From Candidatus Aminicenantota bacterium (GTDB lineage: Bacteria; Acidobacteriota; Aminicenantia; Aminicenantales; Aminicenantaceae): a stretch of DNA of 52,700 nucleotides. The notes under the pieces are model-generated. The model ran no database searches. It was given only the letters and a program-made list of their open reading frames with translations, and was not told the DNA's origin. Location of the stretch: contig DRHQ01000104.1 of the NCBI GenBank assembly GCA_011049545.1, positions 1 through 52,700 on the forward strand, in the 5' to 3' direction. Of this stretch, positions 16,469-24,053 are shown piece after piece; position 1 is the first letter of the stretch, and each line of letters opens with the position of its first letter. The position numbers and the translations under genes are program-made.

Positions 16469-17737
16469 ATGCCCGATTACTTAATCTTCTTTTCAATGGT
16501 AGCCATCTTTGTCCTGCTGGCTATGCTTTTGAAACTTCCTATAGGAATCTCTCTCGCCTTTTCCGCTCTGGCCGGCTCCCTTTTGGGAGGAGAAGGAATA
16601 GGTCTGCGTCACCTTGTTGAAGGTAGCTTTGGTTATTTTGACACTATCCTTATTATCGTCACGGCCATGATTTTCATGAATGTTCTCCAGGCATCAGGCA
16701 TTCTGGACACCATTACATCTATTTTGCTAAGAACCTTCTACAAGAGAAAACTCGCTCTGCTTCTCTCTGTCATGGCTTTGATTATGTTTCCAGGGATGAT
16801 CACAGGTTCCTCTACAGCCGCGGTCCTCACCACAGGAGCTCTCGTTGCTCCAGTACTCATGAAAATGGGGCTTTCCAAAGTTAAAACAGGAGCCTTAATA
16901 GCCATGGGAGGAATTCTGGGCATGATTGCTCCTCCAGTAAACATCCTGGTCATGATCATGGGAGGAGGAGTGGATATGCCCTATGCAGGACTCACCCTTC
17001 CCCTCCTGATCATAGTCATCCCTCTTGCTATCGTTATATCTCTGTGGCTGGGATACAGGGATATTAAAATCATTGAATATGAAAAAATGAAAGCTATCCT
17101 CCCTCCATCCTATTCCAAAAAATATGGTTTTCGGCTGTACCTTCCCCTGATCGTAGTCCTTGTCTTGATGCTCGGTCAAAGCGTCCTCCCCAGAATCATG
17201 CCTGACATAGGCATCCCAGCTATTTTACTCTTGGGCAGCTTGATAGGACTTGGCTGCGGCAGGCCCTTTAATTTTTTCAGAACTACTCAAAAGGCCATTC
17301 AGCAATCTATCCCCATATCTTGTATTCTAGTAGGCGTAGGCATGTTCATCCAGATCATGACCTTAACAGGAGCAAGGGGCTGGATATTGATATCCTTTCT
17401 CTCGCTGCCTTCTGGCCTCCTCTATCTTGGTATAGCCACCAGCATGCCGCTGTTCGGGGCCGTCTCTGCCTTTGGATCTGCTTCCATCCTGGGAGTTCCA
17501 TTCATACTGGCCCTTATAGACAAGAATGCTATCATTACCTCCTCTGCCTTATCAGCTGTGGCAGGCTTAGGAGATTTGATGCCGCCCACAGCAATGGCTG
17601 GTATCTTTGCTGCTCAGGTAGTTGGAGAGGCCAATTACTTCAAGGTTCTCCGGCATTGCCTCATGCCCGCTCTCTTTCAACTTATAATGGGGGTGGCCGT
17701 ATTACACTTCGCTCCTTTTTTAGATAAATTTATTTAG
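16469..17737 (+). CDS. TRAP transporter large permease (DctM-like)
   Basis: A 422-residue integral membrane protein with about 12 hydrophobic segments and the DctM-type repeats MFPGMITGSSTAAVLTTGALVAP and IAMGGILGMIAPPVNILV, whose second half echoes them (FGAVSAFGSASILGVPF, LMPPTAMAG). It would import an organic acid or amino-acid derivative using the sodium or proton gradient. Unlike classical TRAP systems, no DctP binding protein or DctQ small permease of normal size is adjacent. Its immediate neighbours are a DUF6305-like exported protein upstream and a 47-residue membrane protein downstream. A weakly spaced ATG start is used; no strong ribosome site is seen. Confidence 0.88.
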   Translation: MPDYLIFFSMVAIFVLLAMLLKLPIGISLAFSALAGSLLGGEGIGLRHLVEGSFGYFDTILIIVTAMIFMNVLQASGILDTITSILLRTFYKRKLALLLSVMALIMFPGMITGSSTAAVLTTGALVAPVLMKMGLSKVKTGALIAMGGILGMIAPPVNILVMIMGGGVDMPYAGLTLPLLIIVIPLAIVISLWLGYRDIKIIEYEKMKAILPPSYSKKYGFRLYLPLIVVLVLMLGQSVLPRIMPDIGIPAILLLGSLIGLGCGRPFNFFRTTQKAIQQSIPISCILVGVGMFIQIMTLTGARGWILISFLSLPSGLLYLGIATSMPLFGAVSAFGSASILGVPFILALIDKNAIITSSALSAVAGLGDLMPPTAMAGIFAAQVVGEANYFKVLRHCLMPALFQLIMGVAVLHFAPFLDKFI

Positions 17738-17745
17738 AGAAAAAG

Positions 17746-17889
17746 ATGCAAATCGTTTACCATCTTATAGTTTTTTACCTGACATGCCATTTAATCTGGT
17801 GTCTTTTTCGCGAGAAAAAGTTCTGGAACCAGGTCAGTGTCGCTCTTGTTCTTATCATGTTTCTCCTCCGGCTTTTTTTGATCAAATAA
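17746..17889 (+). CDS. Small two-helix membrane protein (47 residues)
   Basis: The frame starts MQIVYHLIVFYLTCHLIWC and ends VSVALVLIMFLLRLFLIK, with a charged FREKKFW turn between two hydrophobic segments. It starts eight bases after the TRAP permease stop and ends three bases before the hydrolase start, so it fills the gap exactly as a real cistron would. An AGAGAAAAAG stretch precedes the ATG. It may serve as a miniature small-permease (DctQ-like) partner of the TRAP protein, but there is no sequence match to support that. It has no recognised family. Confidence 0.65.
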   Translation: MQIVYHLIVFYLTCHLIWCLFREKKFWNQVSVALVLIMFLLRLFLIK

Positions 17890-17892
17890 ACC

Positions 17893-19023
17893 ATGAGAAA
17901 TTTAAAAGGAAATTTCGTCTCAGCTCTTCTTCTTCTCTTTGCCATCGCCATTTGTTTCCTCTCCGCTCTCAAATTTCTCAGTATGCAAAAAAAAGAAGCT
18001 ATCTTCCCCAGCCGTGGACTTACATCCAGAAAAATGCTCAGCTCCTACTTCCCAGAATTGAAGAAAACATGGGGAGACACAGATGTTTACCTCTATGAAG
18101 GACAAGAAAAGGGAGGGAACCTTTTGATCCTGGGAGGGGCACACGCCAATGAACCAGCAGGATTCATGTCAGCAGTACTTCTTATCGAAAATATTCAAGT
18201 TTCAACAGGAAAAATCATTATTGTTCCCCGGGCTAATAACAGCGGTTTTACCCATAGCCAGCCTCAGGAAGGAAATCCCCAGAGATATTCTCTTGAATCC
18301 CCGTGGGGAAGAAGGCACTTTCGCCATGGCTCTCGCCTGACTAATCCGGTCCACCAATGGCCGGATCCTTCTATATACATCAACCCGGCAGGCCAAAAGC
18401 TCTCGGGCGCGGATAGCAGAAATCTCAACCGTTGCTACCCTGGAAAAAAGACTGGTTCTTTAACAGAGAAAATAGCCTCTGGAATCATGGAGCTTATCAA
18501 AAAAGAAAAAATTGACCTTGCCCTCGACCTGCACGAGGCAGCCCCCGAATACCCAGTTATCAACGCTATTGTCTTCCATGAAAACAGTGCAGACCTTGCA
18601 GCTCTTGCTCTCATGGAGCTCCAAATTGAAGGCTTTGAATTTCGCCTGGAAGCTTCTCCCTTAAACCTTCGGGGTCTGAGCCACCGAGAATGGGGAGACC
18701 ACGCTCAGATTATGGCTATCCTTCTTGAGAGTGCGAATGCATCCCACGGAAGGCTCAAAGGAAAGACATCCCCTGCCCTGATTGTCGAAGGAAAAGATAA
18801 GAATTACACGAAAGCAGCCAAGCTTGGACGACTTTTTGTCCCCTATGATGAAGACGGAATCCCTCTAAAGCTAAGAGTGGCTCGCCACCTGGCCGCTGTA
18901 AAATCCATCCTCTCAAACCTCGAAGAACTGTATCCTGAGAAAAGAATTGAAATCAAAAATATGCCATCTTCCTCCGAGTTAAAAAAGGTGGGGATAGGGC
19001 CTTTTCTCAACCCTCCAAACTGA
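17893..19023 (+). CDS. Succinylglutamate desuccinylase/aspartoacylase-family zinc hydrolase
   Basis: The 376-residue protein has an N-terminal membrane anchor or signal (VSALLLLFAIAICFLSAL), so catalysis is probably on the outer face. Zinc ligands of the M14-like fold are visible: GGAHANEP gives H84 and E87, and DLHE gives H214. Family members remove acyl groups from amino acids or cut carboxyl-terminal residues. It closes the DUF6305-TRAP cluster and may process the compound imported by the permease. Substrate cannot be told from sequence. A short ORF-free stretch with a good promoter follows before ispH. Confidence 0.82.
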   Translation: MRNLKGNFVSALLLLFAIAICFLSALKFLSMQKKEAIFPSRGLTSRKMLSSYFPELKKTWGDTDVYLYEGQEKGGNLLILGGAHANEPAGFMSAVLLIENIQVSTGKIIIVPRANNSGFTHSQPQEGNPQRYSLESPWGRRHFRHGSRLTNPVHQWPDPSIYINPAGQKLSGADSRNLNRCYPGKKTGSLTEKIASGIMELIKKEKIDLALDLHEAAPEYPVINAIVFHENSADLAALALMELQIEGFEFRLEASPLNLRGLSHREWGDHAQIMAILLESANASHGRLKGKTSPALIVEGKDKNYTKAAKLGRLFVPYDEDGIPLKLRVARHLAAVKSILSNLEELYPEKRIEIKNMPSSSELKKVGIGPFLNPPN

Positions 19024-19053
19024 CGCTAAGTCAAGATATTACCGCTATTTAGA

Positions 19054-19086
19054 TTGACAAACAAGCTTTCCCTAATGTACTATAAT
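19054..19086 (+). promoter_or_regulatory. Promoter upstream of ispH
   Basis: A perfect TTGACA is followed after 18 bases by TACTAT (an overlapping TATAAT would give 21-base spacing). The predicted start near 19090 leaves a 20-base leader before the ATG at 19110, which supports that ATG over an upstream TTG lying inside the -10 region. Confidence 0.65.
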
Positions 19087-19109
19087 TGTTCGACCAAATT
19101 TCTAGAAAT

Positions 19110-19988
19110 ATGGAAATCATAGTAGCCGAAAATTCAGGATTGTGTTACGGAGTCAGAAGAGCTTTGGATATTGCAAGTGAAACTAGACAGAAGAAAGCCG
19201 GGAAAGTATTTACTCTTGGAGACCTGATCCACAACCCTCAGATTATAGCCGACTTGGAAAGACAAAAAATTCACTCCATAAACGACCTGGACGGACTCAA
19301 TGAAGCAACTGTTATCATCCGAAGCCATGGAGCCTCTCCTGATATATACAGATTACTCGCCCAAAAAAACATTGAAATTGTTGATGCTACCTGTCCTATC
19401 GTTAAAAAAATTCAAAAATTAGTCGAGCTCCTGGCCAAGAGTAAAGAAGAAATAATCATCGTCGGGAACAAGGAACATCCAGAAATAAAAGGACTTATTG
19501 GATTCAGCCAAGGCAAAGGGATAATTATAGAAAATGAGGATCAGGTCAAGAGCTTACCTAACAGAAAAAGAAGAGCGATCCTGGCGCAGTCCACTCAAGA
19601 CCTCTACCTTTTTGAAAAAATTGTCTCCGCTCTCATCGAAAAAACTAAGGAGTTGAATGTCTACAACACTATCTGTCGCTCCACTCAAACCAGGCAAAAA
19701 TCCACTTCGGAGTTGGCAGCCTGTGTCGACATGCTTTTCATAGTGGGGGGAAAGAACAGTTCCAACACAAATAAACTATACCAGATTTCAAAAAGGATTC
19801 TGCCCAACACACACTTTATTGAAAGCGCAGCTCAGATTAAACCTGAAATGCTTAAAGGAGCGAAAAAAACAGGGATTTCAGGAGGTGCTTCCACTCCTCC
19901 TAGAGCTATCCAAGAAGCTGTGGCCAAAATCAAAGCTAACTGCAAACACCAATTTCATAGGGAGAAGACCGTCCAATGTCAGAGATAA
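19110..19988 (+). CDS. ispH: 4-hydroxy-3-methylbut-2-enyl diphosphate reductase
   Basis: The protein has 292 residues from the ATG selected by the promoter position. The three cysteines that hold the catalytic [4Fe-4S] cluster are in SGLCYGVRRA, DATCPIVKKI and NTICRSTQTRQ, and the GGKNSSNTNKL and SGGASTPP motifs are intact. It performs the last step of the non-mevalonate pathway, making IPP and DMAPP. It overlaps rpsA by 13 bases, a frequent ispH-rpsA linkage in some bacteria. An in-frame TTG at 19086 would add eight residues but overlaps the promoter. Confidence 0.95.
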   Translation: MEIIVAENSGLCYGVRRALDIASETRQKKAGKVFTLGDLIHNPQIIADLERQKIHSINDLDGLNEATVIIRSHGASPDIYRLLAQKNIEIVDATCPIVKKIQKLVELLAKSKEEIIIVGNKEHPEIKGLIGFSQGKGIIIENEDQVKSLPNRKRRAILAQSTQDLYLFEKIVSALIEKTKELNVYNTICRSTQTRQKSTSELAACVDMLFIVGGKNSSNTNKLYQISKRILPNTHFIESAAQIKPEMLKGAKKTGISGGASTPPRAIQEAVAKIKANCKHQFHREKTVQCQR

Positions 19989-21859
19989 CAAAAAAAGAAG
20001 AGGAACATCTCTCTTCTAAAGATTACGAAAATTTACTGGATCAATACCAATTCGATGCTAAAGAGATAGCCCCTGGAAAAATAATCAAGGGTAAAATTAT
20101 TAAAGTTACATCAACCCATGTTCTCATCGATATTGGATTTAAGTCTGAAGGCATTATTCCCATGGAGGATTTTAATAACATCCTGGATAAAAGCGAAATC
20201 CAACCAGGTGACCATATCGAAGCGATCGTGGAAAGAAGTGACTTAAAAGAAGGGTATCTCGTCCTCTCTCATAAAAGAGCAATCGCTTTCAAAGCTTTAA
20301 TCAACCTGGAGAAAGCTTACAACTACCAAACATGGATAACTGGGAAAATAATTGAAAAAATAAAAAATGGGTACACTGTTAATGTTGGAATCAATGCTTT
20401 CCTTCCTGACTCCCATGCCGACGTAAGGACAGTCAAAGAGCCTGAAAAACTTATAGGGAATGAATATAAATTTAAGGTTATAAAATTTGAGCGCCAATCC
20501 GAAAATGCTGTTCTTTCCCGAAAACATTTCCTCCAGGATGAAAGGGAAAAAAGAAGAGTCCGGGTTTTCAGCCAGCTCAGCCAGGGACAAAAAATCGAGG
20601 GTCAAGTGAAAAGCCTGACAAATTTTGGAGCATTCATAGATGTGGGAGGAGTGGAAGGGCTCCTTCACATTTCGGATATGTCCTGGGGAAAAATCCATCA
20701 TCCATCAGAAATCCTTAAAGTCGGGGAAAAAGCAGAAGTTGTAGTCCTCAATTTCAACGAAAAGGAAGAAAAAATTTCTCTTGGGTATAAACAACTGACA
20801 CCCAACCCTTGGGAAAACGTGGGAGAAAAATATAAGATTGGGCAAACAATAAAAGGCAAGGTAGTAAACCTGGCTGATTTTGGAGCCTTTGTAGAACTCG
20901 AAAAAGGAGTGGAAGGATTGATCCACGTTTCAGACCTGACATGGACTCGAAAAGTTGTTCATCCAAAAAAAATCCTTACTCCTGGAGAAGAAGTCACAGT
21001 TTCCATTCTGAATATCAATCCTTCTGCAAAAAGAATATCTTTGGGGCTTAAACAAATGATGCCTCATCCTTTAGAATTGCTCAGGCAGAAATACAGTCCT
21101 GGAGCCCGAGTCAAAGGCATTATAACAAGCATAACCGATTTTGGTGCATTCATGGAGGTGGAAAAAGGAGTTGAGGGTCTCATCCATATTTCTAATATCT
21201 CCTGGAAAAAAATAAAGCACCCTTCTGAAAAGCTAAAAGCTAATGAAGAAGTGGAAGCCATCATTTTAAACATTGATGTGGAAAAGCAAAAATTATCGCT
21301 GGGCATTAAGCAGCTAGAAGGCGATATTTGGGAGGATTTTTTCAATCGACAAAAGATAGGAGACCTCGTCAAAACCAAGATCGTCCGCCTAACAGATTTT
21401 GGAGTTTTTGTTGAAATTACTCCAGGAATTGAAGGGATTGTTTTCCTTTCAGAGCTAGACGAACAGAAAATTGAAAAGCCAGAAGAGACTTTTTCCCTAG
21501 GAGAAGAAAGAATTGCAAAAATCATAAAATTGAACCCTAGGGAGAAAAAAATATCACTCAGCTTTAGACAAGCTCTCTTGGAGCTCCAAAAGTTAGAGTA
21601 TCAAAAATATATTGCGAACCAAGATAGTAAACTCACTCTGGGGGATGTATTTAAGGATCATTTCGAACAAATTCGATCTTCAAACAAAATGAAGAAAAAG
21701 GAGGTAAAAGTAAAGGTAAAAATAAAGGTAAAAGTAAAGGAAAAGGAGGTAAAAGTAAAGGTAAAAGCAAAGAAAAAGGTAAAGAAAAAAATAGAGGAAA
21801 AAATAAAGGTAAAAGTAAAGGTAAAGGTAAAGGCAAAGAAAAAGGAGGAAAAAAGATGA
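19976..21859 (+). CDS. rpsA: 30S ribosomal protein S1 with lysine-rich C-terminal tail
   Basis: The 627-residue protein has six S1 RNA-binding domains, roughly at 33-104, 118-185, 205-274, 291-361, 378-448 and 463-530. The canonical GxVxxxxdFGAFVEL...GVEGLIHVSDLTW pattern is clearest in domains 3 to 5. It binds mRNA on the small subunit and helps translation initiation. The last 57 residues are an unusual basic tail made mostly of KVK and KKE repeats, encoded by a degenerate GGTAAA/AGTAAA repeat. The gene overlaps ispH upstream, and its stop codon overlaps the HU start in ATGA. The tail is not part of the normal S1 length (about 560 residues). Confidence 0.95.
   Translation: MSEITKKEEEHLSSKDYENLLDQYQFDAKEIAPGKIIKGKIIKVTSTHVLIDIGFKSEGIIPMEDFNNILDKSEIQPGDHIEAIVERSDLKEGYLVLSHKRAIAFKALINLEKAYNYQTWITGKIIEKIKNGYTVNVGINAFLPDSHADVRTVKEPEKLIGNEYKFKVIKFERQSENAVLSRKHFLQDEREKRRVRVFSQLSQGQKIEGQVKSLTNFGAFIDVGGVEGLLHISDMSWGKIHHPSEILKVGEKAEVVVLNFNEKEEKISLGYKQLTPNPWENVGEKYKIGQTIKGKVVNLADFGAFVELEKGVEGLIHVSDLTWTRKVVHPKKILTPGEEVTVSILNINPSAKRISLGLKQMMPHPLELLRQKYSPGARVKGIITSITDFGAFMEVEKGVEGLIHISNISWKKIKHPSEKLKANEEVEAIILNIDVEKQKLSLGIKQLEGDIWEDFFNRQKIGDLVKTKIVRLTDFGVFVEITPGIEGIVFLSELDEQKIEKPEETFSLGEERIAKIIKLNPREKKISLSFRQALLELQKLEYQKYIANQDSKLTLGDVFKDHFEQIRSSNKMKKKEVKVKVKIKVKVKEKEVKVKVKAKKKVKKKIEEKIKVKVKVKVKAKKKEEKR
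21684..21856 (+). repeat. Hexanucleotide GGTAAA/AGTAAA repeat in rpsA
   Basis: Direct reading shows many repeats of GGTAAAAGTAAA with interspersed AAGGAGGTAAAAGT. They encode alternating Lys-Val. Several repeats contain AGGAGG or AAGG, which resemble ribosome-binding sites. The last one, AAAAGGAGGAAAA, probably serves the HU gene. Confidence 0.8.
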
Positions 21860-22134
21860 TCAAAGCCGACTTAATAAACAAAATTTCAAAAGAAATGAAC
21901 ATTTCCAAGCAAGAGGCAGAAACAGGCGTAAATCTTTTTTTTCAGACTATAAAAGAAGCGATCATAAGGGGAGAAGAAATAGAATTAAGGGGTTTCGGAA
22001 GTTTCCGCTTCAGACAAAGAAGTTCACGCTCTGGAAGAAATCCTCGAACCGGTGAACCAGTTCATGTTCCTCCTAAGAAGGTTTTGTACTTTAAACCGAG
22101 TAAAATCCTAAAAAACCTGATAAATAGTAAATAA
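21856..22134 (+). CDS. HU/IHF-family DNA-binding protein
   Basis: This 92-residue protein has the usual length of the family. It has the helical dimerisation part (MIKADLINKISKEMNISKQ) and the DNA-binding arm with GRNPRTGEPVHVPPKKV followed by YFKPSK. It bends and compacts DNA. GEEIELRGFGSFRFRQR fits both HU and IHF subunits, so it is not assigned further. Translation is coupled to rpsA by an ATGA overlap and preceded by AAGGAGG. It shares one base with the next start codon. Confidence 0.95.
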   Translation: MIKADLINKISKEMNISKQEAETGVNLFFQTIKEAIIRGEEIELRGFGSFRFRQRSSRSGRNPRTGEPVHVPPKKVLYFKPSKILKNLINSK

Positions 22135-22631
22135 TGGAATATATCTCTGCTCCTTGGAGAAAAGAATACGTCAGACGATCATCCAAAATGAGCGGATGCA
22201 TTTTTTGCCACGCTCTTAAATCAAAAGACGACAGAGGAGCGTTCATCCTATTTAGAGGCGCTCACAACTTCATTGTGTTGAATAAATATCCTTATACAGT
22301 TGGCCACCTGATGATTGTTCCTTATAAACACGTTTCTTCATTCGAGCGCGCAATAAAAGAATCGACTGATGAGATGGCAGATCTCCTCAAATTGAGCCTG
22401 AAGGCTCTGAGAAAGAAATATTGTCCTCAAGGCTTCAACACCGGCATGAATTTAGGCAAGTGTGCCGGGGCAGGTGTTACCGATCATTATCATCTTCATG
22501 TGATACCGCGCTGGACCGGAGATTCGCATTTTATGCCTATCGTGGGCGAAACAAAGGTGATGATAGAAAATCTCGAAACGACATACGACCGTCTCTTTCC
22601 TCTTTTTCAGAAAGCAAAACTAGGCTCATAA
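22134..22631 (+). CDS. HIT-family hydrolase
   Basis: The 165-residue protein carries the histidine triad H118-x-H120-x-H122 in DHYHLHVIPRW and an N-terminal CIFC motif that may bind zinc. HIT proteins of this length and with WTGDSHFMP after the triad resemble AP4A phosphorylase/hydrolase members. They act on dinucleoside polyphosphates or nucleotide conjugates. The start overlaps the HU stop codon, so it is part of the ispH-rpsA-HU operon. Confidence 0.9.
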   Translation: MEYISAPWRKEYVRRSSKMSGCIFCHALKSKDDRGAFILFRGAHNFIVLNKYPYTVGHLMIVPYKHVSSFERAIKESTDEMADLLKLSLKALRKKYCPQGFNTGMNLGKCAGAGVTDHYHLHVIPRWTGDSHFMPIVGETKVMIENLETTYDRLFPLFQKAKLGS

Positions 22632-22708
22632 AAAATTGAGGTTTAAAATAGCTTTCTCTTTCTGACGGAAGAGGCAAGTAAACTTTAAAAAAAGAAAAAA
22701 AAGGAAAA

Positions 22709-23854
22709 ATGAATTTTGAGCTCACAGAGGATCAAAAGCTTCTTAAAGCTATGGTCAGGGATTTTGCCCAAAAGGAGATTGAACCTAACGTAAAAATCTT
22801 AGAAGATACCCACGAATTTCCTCGTGAATTTTTAGATAAACTGGGAAAACTAGGAATCCTGGGTATGACTATTCCCTCAGAATATGGAGGTACAAAAACA
22901 GACTATATATCCCTGATTCTTGCCCTTGAAGAAATCGCTCGGGCATCTCCTTCACTGGCTGTTATTGTCAGTGTTCATTGTTCGCTCTTTTGCTACTCCA
23001 TCATGAAGTTTGGAAATAAGGCCCAGAAGAAAAAATATCTTCCAAAAGCGGCCAAAGGGGAGATGCTGGGAGCTTTTTCTTTGACTGAGCCAGGAGCAGG
23101 TTCAGATGCAAAAAACCTTAAAACGAAATCGATAAGGGAAGGTAACTTTTATATTTTAAACGGGACAAAATCATGGGTTTCTACTGGAAGCGAAGCAGAT
23201 GCCTCTATTATTTTTGCCTCGACAGAGATTAAACCAGGTGTGAAGAAACTGAATGCGTTTATCGTAGAGAAAAATTTTCCAGGACTTTTAGCCTCTAAGA
23301 TTGAAGAAAAGATGGGGCTGCATTCTTCTTTAACTGCGGAATATGTCTTGGAAGATTGTCAAGTTCCTGCGGAAAATCTTTTGGGAGAAGAAGGAAAAGG
23401 AGCAGCTGTTGCCTTCCATTGCCTTGACGGTTCAAGAATCGGCATTGCTGCTCAAGCAGTTGGTCTCGCTGATAAGGCTATAGAAGAGGGAGTTAAATAT
23501 GCCCAACAGAGAGAAGCCTTCGGTAGGAAAATTTCCGAATTTCAGGCTATTCAATTCATGATTGCTGATATGAGTACACAAAGAGATGCGGCTCGATTGC
23601 TAACCTACAAGGCTGCTGATTTAATCGATAAAGGGAAACCCTATGCCAAAGAATCCTCCATGGCCAAACTCTTCGCTTCAGAAGCGGCCAATAAAATTGC
23701 CTATCAAGCTTTACAAATTCACGGAGGCTATGGATACTCAAAAGAATTTTTAATTGAGCAACTTTATAGAGATGCCAGAGCTTTCTCTATCTATGAAGGT
23801 ACTTCTGAGATTCAGCGCCTGGTCATCTCTCGATATTTATTAGAAGAATGTTGA
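22709..23854 (+). CDS. Acyl-CoA dehydrogenase
   Basis: A 381-residue flavoenzyme of standard length. Signatures are FSLTEPGAGSDAKNLKT (flavin/substrate loop), QREAFGRKISEFQ, LQIHGGYGYSKEF and IYEGTSEIQRLVISR near the C-terminus, where E363 is the expected catalytic base. It removes two hydrogens from an acyl-CoA and passes electrons to ETF. High similarity to short-chain/branched or butyryl-type members is suggested by length and YEGTSEIQ, but chain length cannot be read off. No etfAB is nearby. AAGGA lies a few bases before the ATG. Confidence 0.95.
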   Translation: MNFELTEDQKLLKAMVRDFAQKEIEPNVKILEDTHEFPREFLDKLGKLGILGMTIPSEYGGTKTDYISLILALEEIARASPSLAVIVSVHCSLFCYSIMKFGNKAQKKKYLPKAAKGEMLGAFSLTEPGAGSDAKNLKTKSIREGNFYILNGTKSWVSTGSEADASIIFASTEIKPGVKKLNAFIVEKNFPGLLASKIEEKMGLHSSLTAEYVLEDCQVPAENLLGEEGKGAAVAFHCLDGSRIGIAAQAVGLADKAIEEGVKYAQQREAFGRKISEFQAIQFMIADMSTQRDAARLLTYKAADLIDKGKPYAKESSMAKLFASEAANKIAYQALQIHGGYGYSKEFLIEQLYRDARAFSIYEGTSEIQRLVISRYLLEEC

Positions 23855-24053
23855 TTTGTTTAGATGCAAAAAAAAGGAGACAGGCTACTTTTTCTGTAAG
23901 AAAGAAGACAGCGATTAATCGTGGACAAGGCATAGAAAAAGAGGCCAAAAAAATGGGGACAGGCTCCGTTTTTCCGGAATATCCCCATTTTCTTGTCAGG
24001 TGTCAGGGAAAAATGGGGCCTGGCCCCATTTTCTTCAAAATTAAGGTGAGACC
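23855..24053. repeat. Cluster of three REP-like hairpin sequences
   Basis: Three short elements occur in a row: 'aaggagacaggctactttttc'-type, then 'aatggggacaggctccg' whose downstream 'atccccatttt' pairs with its start, then AAAATGGGGCCTGGCCCCA with a self-complementary TGGGGCCtGGCCCCA core. All are variants of the sequences nested in the elements at 30.2 and 39.5 kb. No gene is seen. Confidence 0.65.

Noticed and set aside
17320-17727. Plus-strand 135-codon frame within the TRAP permease gene
   Set aside because: It is out of frame inside a well-conserved membrane protein; His/Cys-rich composition is an artefact of the frame.
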